From the NCBI GenBank assembly GCA_933228675.1, contig OW121742.1:35288218-35352217 (forward strand): DNA of 64,000 nt, written 5' to 3'. Shown here piece by piece: positions 25,490-35,706 of the stretch (position 1 is the first letter of the stretch; every line of letters begins with the position of its first letter). Source of the DNA: Stomorhina lunata. Its lineage: Eukaryota > Arthropoda > Insecta > Diptera > Rhiniidae. The notes beneath the pieces were generated by a model. The model searched no databases, had not been told where the DNA came from, and was given only the letters and a program-made list of their open reading frames with translations. Made by a program: the position numbers and the translations under genes.

Positions 25490-26715
25490 CATTTCTATGC
25501 AGAAATAGACGGTAGGCAAACCTTTCTCTAGAAAAGTTGACGATAGGCAAACATTTCTATAGAAAAGTTGGCGACAGTCAAAAACTTCTATAGAAAAGTT
25601 GACGATAGGCAAACTTTTCCATAGAAAAGTTGACGATAAGTAATCTTTTCTAAAGAAAAGTTGACGACAGACAAACTTTTCTATAGAAAGGTTGAAGATA
25701 GACAAACATTTCTAAAGAAAAATTGACAATAGACAAAAATTTCTAAAGAAAAGTTGACGATAGGGAAACATTTCTATAGAAAAGTTGACGATAGGTAAAC
25801 ATTTCTATAAAACAGTTGACTTTTCTTAAAAAAAGTTGACGATAGGAAGACTTTTCTTAAGAAAAATTGACGATAGGAAGACTTTTCTTAAGAAAACTTG
25901 ACTATAGGAATCCTTTTCTTAAGAAAAGTTGACTATAGGAATCCTTTTCTTAAGAAAAGTTGACGATAGGAAGATTTTTCATAAGAAAAGTTGACGATAG
26001 GAAGATTTTTCTTAAGAAAAGTTGACGATAGGAAGATTTTTCTTAAGAAAAGTTGACGATAGGAAGATTTTTCTTAAGAAAAGTTGACGATAGGAAGATT
26101 TTTCTTAAGAAAAGTTGACGATAGGAAGATTTTTCTTAAGAAAATATGACGATAGGAAGACTTTTCTTAAGAAACACTTTTGCTATAGAAAAATTGACGA
26201 TAGGAAGACTTTTGCTATAGAAAAGTTGACGAAAAGTTGCTATAGAAAAGTTGACGATCAGAAAAGTTAACTATAAGAAGACTTTTCTTATAAAATGTTG
26301 ATAATATGAAGACTTAAGAAAAGTTGACGATAGGAAGACTTTTTTTAAGAAATGTTGACGATAGGAAGACTTTTCTTAAGAAAAGATGACGATAGGAAGA
26401 CTTTTCTTAAGAAAAGTTGACGATAGGAAGACTTTTGCTATAGAAAAGTTGACGATAGGAAGACTTTAGCTATAGAAAAGTTGACGATAGGAAGACTTTT
26501 GCTATAAAAAAGTTGACGATAGGAAGACTTTTGCTATAGAAAAGTTAACGATAGCAAGACTTTTGCTATAGAAAAGTTGACGATAGGAAGACTTTTGCTA
26601 TAGAAAAGTTGATGATAGGAAGACTTTTACTATCGAAAAGTTGACGATAGGAGGACTTTTGCTATAGAAAAGTTGACGGTAGGAAGGCTTTTCTTAAGAA
26701 AAGTTGACGATAGGG
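25490..26715. repeat. 31/32-bp palindromic-core minisatellite
   Basis: About 39 copies. Each carries AAAAGTTGACGATAGGAAGA followed by a palindromic centre that is either CTTTTCTTAAGAAAAG (31-bp form) or TTTTGCTATAGAAAA-like (32-bp form). The two centre types form blocks: the left edge is CTATAG-like, the middle TTAAG, the right CTATAG. An 80-codon open frame on the minus strand is repeat-derived. Confidence 0.93.
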
Positions 26716-28110
26716 GAAAAATAAAAGTACCCTTTTAAATAAAAAGTATATTTTTGAATAAAAGTATCTTTTTGAATAAAAAGACCCTTTTGCATGAAAA
26801 GTACCTATTTAAATAAAATGTATCTTTTTAAAAAAGGTGCTAATAAAAAGTACCTTTTTGATTAAAAAATACCATTTTGAATAAAAAGTATCTTTTTAAA
26901 TAAAAAATACCTTTTTAAATAAAAAGTACATTTTTAAATAAAAAATACATTTTTAAATAAAAAGTATCTTTTTAAATAAAAAGTAACTTTTTAAATAAAA
27001 AGTAACTTTTTAAATAAAAAGTACCTTTTTAAATAAAAAGTAACTTTTTAAATAAAAAGTACCTTTTTAAATAAAAAGTACCTTTTTAAATAAAAGGTAC
27101 CTTTTGAAATAAAAAGTACCTTTTTAAATACAAAGTACCTTTTAAAATAAAAAGTACCTTTTAAAATAAAAAGTACCTTTTTAAAAAGAACCTTTTTAAA
27201 TAAAAAGTACCTTTTTAAATAAAAAGTACCTTTTTAAATAAAAAGTACCTTTTTAAATAAAAAGTACCTTTTTAAATAAAAAGTACCTTTTTAAATAAAA
27301 AGTACCTTTTTAAATAAAAAGTACCTTTTTAAATAAAAAGTACCCTTTTAAATAAAAAGTACCTTTTTAAATAAAAAGTACCTTTTTAAACAAAAAGTAC
27401 CTTTTTAAATCAAAAGTACCTTTTTAAACAAAAAGTACCTTTTTAAATAAAAAGTACCTTTTTAAATAAAAAGTACCTTTTTAAATAAAAAGTACCTTTT
27501 TAAATAAAAAGTACCTTTTTAAATAAAAAGTACCTTTTTAAATAAAAAGTACCTTTTTAAATAAAAAGTACCTTTTTAAATAAAAAGTACCTTTTTAAAT
27601 AAAAGTACCTTTTTAAATAAAAAGTACCTTTTTAAATAAAAGTACCTTTTTAAATAAAAAGTATCTTTTTAAATAAAAAATACCTTTATAAATAAAAAGA
27701 ACCTTTTTAAATAAAAAGTACCTTTTTAAATAAAAAGTACCTTTTTAGATAAAAAGTACCTTTTTAAATAAAAAGTACCTTTTTAAATAAAAAGTACCCT
27801 TTTAAATAAAAAGTACCTTTTTAAACAAAAAGTACCTTTTTAAATAAAAATAACTTTTTTAAATAAAAAGTACCTTTTTAAATAAAAAGTACCTTTTTAA
27901 ATAAAAAGTACCTTTTTAAATAAAAAGTACCCTTTTAAATAAAAAGTACCTTTTTAAATAAAAAGTACCTTTTTAAATAAAAAGTACCTTTTTGAATAAA
28001 ACGTACCTTTTTGAATAAAAAGTACCTTTTTGAATAAAAAGTACCTTTTTAAATAAACAGTGACTTTTTAAATAAAAACTTTATATTTTAATAAAAAGTA
28101 GATCTTTGAA
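26716..28110. repeat. 19-bp minisatellite with GTACC core, block 4
   Basis: About 70 copies of GTACCTTTTTAAATAAAAA, very homogeneous between 27180 and 28000. It joins the preceding GTTGACGATAGG array without a spacer. Confidence 0.95.
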
Positions 28111-29179
28111 TAAAAACAACCTTTTCGACTCCAAAAATACTTTTTAATTTGTTGCCTTAATTTACCCAGAAGACATTTTGCTTAAGCAACACCAACAAAA
28201 TTTATTGCCATTATTTTGGAAAAACTTTGGAGGAGGCAAGACTTGAGTGTGCAACCATATTGCTTCTTTATTCTAGAATATTCTTCTTTCGTTTCGGGGA
28301 AAAACCAAAACAAATACAGAGCTGGCTGTTGGTTCTATAATACATATATTGCGTGGGTCATTGCCTTTTCCTTTAGACAAATGCCACAGAAAGAAGAAAA
28401 TCGTTTTATAAATTTTAATAGCGAATACGCTGGAGTCTAGTGTGTGTATGAATGAATGAATGAATATTGACTTGTTGTTTGCAACATTGCAAGTTGCAAC
28501 ATTTAATTTAATAAAAAGCATTTTTTAGCTGTTGTTGGTCGCACCTTCAATTCAGTGTTGGCTCCTAAATGTTCTTACATCATATTTTTTCTTTATTATT
28601 ATTTTTTTTGTTTTTAACAAATAAAAAACTTATTTTTACTGCAATTTCCGTTATTTCATTTTGGTACTTTTTTTTTGTGGCACAATAGGAACTGAACTGC
28701 GCTCACTTAGAGAACCACACACAAACACTTGCCACAAACAAAACATTCTTTTGACATGCAATTTACCACTTAATGTTGCATTTATCTAAACGCCCTGATG
28801 TGTTTGTAGATTGGAGTTTTCTATGTATTTATTTTTTAAGGTGGTTCTTTTTGTTCTTAAAATTATTTGTTGTCAGTCGTCTACAGGTTTCTTCTTAGAA
28901 TTTCAGAAACGATTAACAGAAACGAATATAAAAAAACTGACCTTTCCTTGGGCAAATATTAATAATTATGAAACAATATTTGAGGGAGTTTTTTCAGATG
29001 CTGTTTGGTTAAATGCAATATGATAAATGAAGAGGAGTATAGTGGATTATGAAAAAAAGGTGCCAAACTGAAATGTGGGAAAATTAAGAACGATATTGGG
29101 ATAATGGTTAGTTTGTATTAACCCCAATTACAAATATCAAAAAATACGGACAAATCGGTTTCTTCTATGGTTGCTTCAG
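28111..29179. other. No gene seen; AT-rich spacer
   Basis: No supported gene. There is a GAATGAATGAATGAAT tract near 28450. Two open frames of 70 to 75 codons lack recognisable domains. Confidence 0.5.
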
Positions 29180-29378
29180 TGGATAAAGAACAATGAAAAA
29201 CACATAAACGCACAAACAAACATGAGCACGTGTGTATGCCTTAGCATTCTCTCATTGGATAATCGTCTCCAATAGTTGTTTCCGAATTAGAAGTAAAAGC
29301 GATATACTCTCTTTTTTTAATGGAGTTTTCAAAACGACCATACTGTAAATCAATGTAAAGAAGTGCAACATCTTCAAA
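29180..29378 (-). repeat. Unclassified interspersed repeat X, copy 2
   Basis: On the minus strand it reads like 12508-12690 and extends further into TAATTCGGAAACAACTATT, a part shared with the copy at 44648-44757. It ends about 40 bases before the mariner at 29419. Confidence 0.6.
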
Positions 29379-29418
29379 AAATTCAAAAATACTTTTTACT
29401 CTTTTAAAACTGTATGTA

Positions 29419-30687
29419 TCGGGTGGTTAAATTTCAAGGGCCGATGTTGATTTTGAACAAATAACAAACTATTTAGGAAATTATTATAATTTTATTTTAT
29501 TATGATATATTGGTATTACTCAATTATGTATGGAACAAAATATCGGCCAAAACGGCGCCGCGACCGCGGCGGCACACCCCCATCCGATGGTCCAAATTTT
29601 CGATGACCCTAAGGCATAATGGAGGTTCTATTGATGTTAATGGGCCGAATTATCTCATCCTTTAGCTCTTGAATTGTTGCTGGCTTATCGACGTACACCT
29701 TTTCTTTCAAATAACCCCAAAGAAAAAAGTGCAACGGTATCAAATCACATGATCTTGGCGGCCAATTGACATCGCCATTACGTGAGATAACAAGGTCATT
29801 GAATTTGTTGCGCAAAAGAGCCATTGTCTCGTTAGCTGTGTGGCAAGTGGCACCGTCCTGCTGAAACCACGTATCGTCCACATCCATATCTTCCAATTCG
29901 ATCCATAAAAAGTTCGTTATCATCTCACGATAGCGAATACCATTCACAGTAACTGCCTGACCGGCCTCATTTTGGAAAAAATACGGCCCGATGATGCCGC
30001 CAGCCCATAAACCGCACCAAACAATCACTCTTTGTGGGTACATTGGTTTTTCTACAATCACTCTTGGATTCTCATTCGCCCAAATGCGGCAATTCTGTTT
30101 ATTGACGAATCCATTGAGGTGAAAATGTGCCTCATCACTGAAGATGATTTTCTTCGAAAATTTATCATCCAATGTTGCCATTTCTTGCCACCATTCTGAC
30201 CATTCACGACGTTTAGAATGGTCAAGAGGCTTTAGTTCTTGAGCCAGTTGCACCTTGTAAGCGTGTAAATGCAAGTCTTTATGCATAATATTCATCAACG
30301 ACGAGCGTGAGAGGTGCAATTGTTTTTGCACGACGACGATTTGAAGTGGACGGCTCTTCAGCCACACTATCGCCAACAGCAGCAATATTTTCTACAGTAC
30401 GAGCTGGATATTGCTCGAATTTTTTTTCACGATTTTTGCGCTTGTACGCACATTTGGGCGATCAAATTGACCAAAAAAATCACGAAGTGCACGATATGAA
30501 TTTTGATTTGAACGCCCATTTTCATAATAAGTCTGGATAACTTTAACACGTTGTTGGATTGTGTATCTATCCATGGTTCAAATTGAGTAAGTCTGAAATA
30601 GAGAAATGTCAAATAAAATTCGGAAAAAAGCTTGGCGTTTAGGTGCGGTTCACATTTAACATCGGCCCTTACAATTAAACCACCCTT
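29419..30687 (-). mobile_element. mariner transposon, DD41D family, copy 2
   Basis: A 1269-bp element with TA on each side (29417-29418, 30688-30689). The ends form imperfect inverted repeats of about 38 bp (about 32 identical), including GGGTGGTTAAATTTCAAGGG on the left and, inverted, GGGTGGTTTAATTGTAAGGG on the right. Same family as 15162-16447. The transposase inside is broken. Confidence 0.9.
29524..30574 (-). pseudogene. mariner transposase pseudogene, DD41D, copy 2
   Basis: The frame starts at 30574 (MDRYTIQQRVKVIQTYYENG). It runs through the same domains as the copy at 15271, with a continuous block of about 230 residues covering most of the catalytic region (FSDEAHFHLNGF, then FQQDGATCHTA). 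Lesions are an 8-A run near 30421 where copy 1 has 9, a net 39-base in-frame deletion near 30408, a one-base gain near 30330, and another near 29640. The codon at 29731-29729 is CAC (His) where the third catalytic Asp belongs, so even the intact block could not be active. It keeps the five residues before the second Asp that copy 1 has lost. Confidence 0.9.
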
Positions 30688-30689
30688 TA

Positions 30690-31238
30690 TTATTGTAAGA
30701 AATCAAAAATTTTCCACCGAATTTCCTATATTATTACCATTATTTAACTTTATTAAACTAACAAACTAATTTTTTTGAAGTCTTAAATTAAATTTTCCAT
30801 TGCTTAATGATTTCTTTGCCTATTAAAAGACTAAAAGTGTATCATTTTGGATAAAACACTCGTAAATAAATAATTTCATAAATTTGTGGTTTTTGTTGAA
30901 AATGATATAGTATCAGAGATGAAATGTTTGTATAACCACAAAAACAAAAAAAAAATGGAAAAAATCATGAAATAAAAGAAAATAGACGTATAACAATCAT
31001 ATCTTAACACTCTGGTAAGAAACCATTTTTTGTTTTTTTTTTTTTTTCAATAATTTGCAGCTTTTGATATGATTTCATTTCTTTTGTAAGACTTCCTTGT
31101 AAAAGCTAATGAATACAATAAATACAGCAGCAATAAATGAAAAAAGAAAATCAAGGAAGAAAATATTATAGCCGGTAAAAACCGATCAGATAATACCCTA
31201 AAATGTGAACTGATTTTTGAAAATTTGAAAATTTTCAT
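30690..31238. other. No gene seen; AT-rich spacer
   Basis: Nothing supported in this stretch. Confidence 0.5.
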
Positions 31239-31629
31239 ACTTGAAAGGATGTTTTAAAGTTCATGGGCATAGATGGACAGAAGAAATACTAGCTTTTAAG
31301 GTAAGTTCTAAAAATATGTCTATAAATTCAACAGCTTTCGGGCAATTAGTTAGTGAGATATAGCATTTAAAATCAACTTTTACATATATGGATTTGTATT
31401 TGATAAGTTACACTTAGGCAAAAACTATAGACAGTTTTTAGCTAAGTGTTACTTCTTGAATACGAATCCATTTTTATAAAAGTTAATTTTAAATGCTATA
31501 TCTCACAAACTAATTGCCCGAAGGCTGTTGAATTTAAATAAGTATTTTTAGAAGCTTTAATAGTATCCCCAATTAAATCTAGTAAATCCATTCATCTATG
31601 CCTATGAACTTTTTTAGAGTGTCACAAGT
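31239..31629. mobile_element. Foldback element with ~190-bp arms
   Basis: The left arm (about 31239-31428) and the right arm (about 31440-31629) are inverted copies at roughly 80-90% identity by eye. Both contain GTTCATGGGCATAGATG, CGGGCAATTAGTT and GAGATATAGCATTTAAAAT-like words. The unpaired centre is only about ten bases (CTATAGACAG). The structure is that of a foldback transposon or long-armed MITE. No target duplication is clear and no protein is encoded. Confidence 0.8.
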
Positions 31630-31930
31630 TTGAGTTGATATTACTGCATAATTGGCCACCCATTTAATGGCAGTGTGCTTTGAAATTTCGTTATGTATCG
31701 ACTTACACCGGCTAATGGGCTGAATGACTAACTAATATTAATTTTGAATTTCTATTCAGAATTTTATATATGACAGAGCAGTCAATTTTATGTCACTTAC
31801 ATCGACAGCGTGTTACTGCTTACCGCCGATGGAGGATGATCTGGTAATTATTATTTACCCGTTTGATTGAGGTTAATTGCTACGAATTTTTAAAATTTTA
31901 ATGTTTTTATAGTTAGTGACGAAAGGGTTA

Positions 31931-32785
31931 AGGGTGGATTAGTTGAACTTATCGTGAGGCTGCCTTAACGGCCAACTTAACGTCTGACTTTAGAACAGTT
32001 ATTGAACAACCTAAAAACTTAAGACGTGCCATATGATTTTGACATAAACAAACAAAACAAATTATTTGTCGCCTGAATAGTTTGTTGTATACACTAAAAA
32101 GAAAAACAATGGATGTGAAAGAAATTTTTTTGTGTTTAAATTTTTTAAAATTCATGTGGATGTCGCGGTCTTACCATTAACTCTTCCGAGTTGGCCAATA
32201 TTGGAACACTTGTTCGAGTGTATGTGGTAGTAACTCAGCAATGACATCAGAAATATCGGCCTTAAAATACTCAACTGCTTCAGGTTTGTTAAAATAAAAC
32301 AGCGACATCTCATCACAGCTTCTTAAAGTCCTATTGACATAACCATTTCGACTATCAAACTTTCGGCTCAATAAATAACATAAAATTAACTTTTTTTGTA
32401 AAAAAAAAATTGCCAAACATATATTTTACTCTGACATTGTATAAAAACAGATAATTTATTAATATATTATATGAAAAATTAACTATGAACATTATTCATG
32501 AAAATTATGCTATAATTTCAGTATAATTATAAAACTACAAATATTATTAAGCGTTTTTACAATGTATTTTTCATTTTAGCGTCCTTCCATATCAACATAT
32601 TGACAACACTCTTGATTAATGTCACTTAAGAACTTAAGGATTTTCTATTTTCAACAGATTCAGACGTTAAGGTAAAGTGACAGCAGAATTCACTAACTGC
32701 TCTAACTGCTTTACACACAATAGAAACGATCAGCTGTGACGTTCCGTTCCGGCGGCCTCACGCTAAATTCAACTAATCCATGCTT
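31931..32785 (-). mobile_element. Internally deleted mariner-type element
   Basis: TA at 31929-31930 and 32786-32787 flanks an 855-bp segment. Its ends carry 30-bp inverted repeats at 31935-31964 and 32751-32780 (27 of 30 identical, starting TGGATTAGTTGAA). The left end reads AAGGGTGGATTAGTTG, close to the AAGGGTGGTTTAATTG end of the DD41D copy at 30687. A subterminal inverted pair CTTAACGTCTGA lies at 31976-31987 and 32660-32671. A transposase fragment lies inside. Confidence 0.75.
32177..32400 (-). pseudogene. mariner transposase C-terminal relic
   Basis: The minus-strand frame reads SRNGYVNRTLRSCDEM, which matches SRNGDVNWPPRSCDL of the DD41D copies. It continues as KPEAVEYFKADISDVIAELL and PHTLEQVFQYW, the usual tail of a mariner transposase. 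The segment FLWGYLKEKVYV between them is missing and the third catalytic Asp is lost. Nothing of the N-terminal two thirds is found, in line with an internally deleted copy. It differs from the copies at 15.2 and 29.4 kb enough to be another lineage. Confidence 0.75.
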
Positions 32786-32795
32786 TAGTTTAAAG

Positions 32796-32894
32796 CAATG
32801 TTGGGCAAAGTCTCTCTAATTCTCTCATACTTTGTAATTTGCCTACCCCTAGGGTTAGCAAAATTAAAAATCAGAGAGACTTTGCCCAACATTG
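32796..32894. mobile_element. hAT-type MITE, 99 bp
   Basis: Perfect 22-bp terminal inverted repeats at 32796-32817 and 32873-32894, beginning CAATGTTGGGCAAAG. They are flanked by an exact 8-bp direct repeat GTTTAAAG (32788-32795 and 32895-32902). An 8-bp target duplication and a CAnnG end are typical of the hAT superfamily. There is no coding sequence. It inserted just outside the mariner relic that ends at 32785. Confidence 0.9.
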
Positions 32895-32902
32895 GTTTAA
32901 AG

Positions 32903-33589
32903 CTATAAATCTTAAAATAAAAAATTTTGTATTTCGTCAATAATATTAATAATATCAATTTCAATAGACTTATTGTTAATACGAAATGGGTTACCTTCTT
33001 TGAAAAGGGTTTGTAGTTATGTGGTAATTGCACGTCATGCCATCTGTTGTTAGCTTTTTGTTCTACATCAAACTTTATTAATTTTACATCGACGGCGTGT
33101 TAATGCTTTAGAGCTAACCTCCGATTAAGGAAGGTGTGCTAAATGTTAATGCTTATCGCTTATAAAAGATGCTCCTTTAATTATTGATTTTAATATTAAT
33201 TTAAAAAGAAGAGCTGAAATTTAATAACCTTATACAATTGGGGTCAGTAAATTTCACAACGTACAAGTTAGGAACTAGGAAAGATACAATTCTGGACGAT
33301 TTGACTTGATAGTTTTTTTTTCTGGAATCTGCTAAGTTTAATGGTGGTTTTTGGATGACCGTAAGAAGAAGTCCATCATTATCAAGGGAGTTCCAACGAC
33401 AGCCAGCCGAGTGGAATGCAAGTGAAGATGAAAATATTAAAAGACAATCTTGAACATCGACCATTAAATAGCGTTATAAAAGCGTTTGAAGTACAAAATT
33501 GCAGATAAGCGACCCATTGGAATAAGAAGAATGTTATGTTTTTTCTGGTAACTTCTTCCAGTTCTCATACCTCAAGACGTAATTATATA
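32903..33589. other. No gene seen
   Basis: No recognised feature. CATCGACGGCGTGTTAATGC near 33089 resembles CATCGACAGCGTGTTACTGC near 31800, on either side of the mariner relic. An 87-codon frame on the minus strand (33201-33464) has no domain I know. Confidence 0.45.
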
Positions 33590-34285
33590 AAATGTATTTT
33601 TTCTTTTTGGATTTTCGGGAAGTTTAATCGACTTTTCGGAGTATGAATTATATTGAGGGTATGACATATGTGGACTGATCATAAAATTTAGTCCAGCAGT
33701 GTTTTAAGTTTGTGACTATAACAGTTAAGAACATCGCTTTCGAGCATAGGGCTGGAACGACTAAAAATGATGGACCGATTTTGGTCCATTTAAGATAAAA
33801 GGGTAATTGCCGAAACTGATTTATTTTTATATAAAACTTATTTTTTATTATTTTCGGGACTTTTGAGAGTAGGATATGTGGGGTATGGTCATATGTGGAC
33901 TCATCACAAAAATTGGTGTTATAGTGATTTCAGCTATCATAAGCTTAAGTTTTTGACTATAAAAGTTCAGAATATCACTTTCAAGAAGTTTTATGAGAAT
34001 AACTCGAAGTAATAGACAAATTTCGGTCCATTTAAGATAAAGAGGTAACCGAAACTGAGTCAAAAACATTAATATTTATATAAAACTTATTTTTTGTAAT
34101 TTTCGGGATCTTTAATGGACTTTTGAGAGTAGATTGAGGGTATTGTCATATGTGGACTAATCAGAAAATCGCTTTCGAGCAGTCCTAGAAAATCATTCGA
34201 AATAGTGTACCGATTTTGGTTCTTTTAAGTAGCATTGGTCGAAGTATTTTGATCATAAAAAATTACGACTTTTACGTCCATTATT

Positions 34286-34290
<5 letters not shown>
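33590..34290. repeat. Tandem ~246-bp modules, three copies
   Basis: Three diverged units starting near 33600, 33850 and 34097. Each has TTTTCGGGA, CATATGTGGACT, ATCGCTTTCGAGCA-like and GGACCGATTTTGGTCCATTT-like words. The TGTGGAC and ACCGATTTTGG words are related to those inside the Helentron-like elements, so this may be an old internal tandem from that group. Confidence 0.65.
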
Positions 34291-34334
<44 letters not shown>

Positions 34335-34628
34335 CCCCGACAACATTCCAATTGGAACAAGGGGTACTTCTCTCAGACAATGAGCTGCATCCGATTCTAT
34401 TTTTAAACTCATTGAAAGGGACCTACGTTTTAACGCCGACTCCGAACGGCGAATGCATTAGTTAGAGAAGTTTTTCATAGCCTAATACTCAATAACCAGT
34501 GGCTAGCTGAGTTATGAGGTGAAACGCCGCTTTTTTGAAAATTTATTTTTTTCAAGTGAATCTGGTCGGGGATTGAACTTGGGCCTCTGGTATGCTAGGC
34601 GGATGTCTTACCTGCTATACCACGGCGG
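34291..34628 (-). mobile_element. tRNA-derived SINE, copy 1 (complete)
   Basis: The minus strand starts with a tRNA-like head (about 34560-34628), has a ~225-bp unrelated body, and ends in a (TA)20 tail at 34291-34330. The 10-bp direct repeat TTATTAAATT at 34281-34290 and 34629-34638 is the target duplication expected from LINE-driven insertion. The same body and head recur at 51188-51401 and 52201-52278. No partner LINE is in the window. Confidence 0.88.
34570..34622 (-). promoter_or_regulatory. Internal RNA polymerase III promoter of SINE copy 1
   Basis: A box TGGTATAGCAGG at 34622-34611 fits TRGYNNARNNGG exactly. B box GTTCAATCC at 34578-34570 fits GWTCRANNC. They are 32 bases apart, normal for tRNA-type promoters. 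Confidence 0.8.
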
Positions 34629-34638
34629 TTATTAAATT

Positions 34639-35349
34639 GCCTCATAAAATAACTCTAAGTCATTGAATATATCGATGACAGACCAATTTTTCTAAGAGTT
34701 ACAACTATAAGTACAAACCCAATATACCCTCCTTCTATTAAGGATGGTGTAGGGTATATAAATAATTTGCCTTTAAGCAAATTTTAATTAAAATGCAAAC
34801 AAATAACATATTTCTTGATATTTGAAGAAGAAACAAATTAAATTAATGGAAAAAATTCACTCTGAAAATAAATAAAATTATAAGACCAAAAAAAGACAAT
34901 TGTCACGGTTTGAAATATTTTCTTAAGTTTTCTTAACTTTAAAGTCTCTTCTAAAAACAATTTATTTTTTTTACTTTCTAAAATAAATTTCTAGCAGATA
35001 TTCTTTCTTTTTGTTTGAGAAAACTTTCTATATCGAAAAGAATAATTTTATTTGTTGATTTAATGTTAAAACGGATCTTATAATAAATATCTTTTATTTT
35101 TTTAAACATAAATATTCCATTAAAATCATAAAGTATATTTTTATTTATGTGTCGCTCAAAATGTAAGAGGAACTAAATATCTCCTAAATTTCTGCCATTA
35201 AGAGGCTGTAGATTGTAGATTGTCTACAAGAAATATCAATTAAAAAAATAGTTAATTGATGAATTCACTGATTCATAAAAGATCAAAGATATTTGATTTT
35301 AAGAAAAGCTTGTCATAAAAATTTTTATGTTTTGTGGAAGATGACTTTT
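34639..35349. other. No gene seen; AT-rich spacer
   Basis: Nothing supported. Confidence 0.5.
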
Positions 35350-35706
35350 TATACCCTTCACCACCATATGTGGAAAGGGTATTATAAGTTTGTGCTGATG
35401 TATGTAACGCAAAGAAATATTTGTCTTAGACCCACCTTTTAGTATACCAATAGACTTCAAATTCCTCCTGAGTCGATTCAGCGATGTCAGTCCGTCCCTA
35501 CCTCTGGCTGGACGGCTGGCTGGACCCCCATGTAAACCATGTAATCAAACAATTTTAAAGATAATTTGATAAAATTTGGTACATATATTTTCTTTGATAG
35601 TGGGTCCATGTCTATTGAAATTCTTCAAAATCGGTCCATTAATTATGGTACCTCGCATAGGTCCCACTTCACGGAAATAGATATTTTGGTCACATAAGTC
35701 AATATT
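35350..35706 (-). mobile_element. Helentron-like element A5, partial
   Basis: Starts TATACCCTTCACCACC and runs through a poor tetranucleotide tract to GTCAATATT, where copy A6 begins. The rest of A5 is not found beyond A6. Confidence 0.7.

Noticed and set aside
33201..33464. 87-codon minus-strand frame
   Set aside because: No recognised domain and no supporting neighbour; could be a worn mobile-element fragment but that cannot be shown.
34560..34628. Possible genuine tRNA gene
   Set aside because: The A and B boxes are good but the anticodon stem does not pair, the sequence is joined to a SINE body with a TA tail and target duplication, and a second copy exists.
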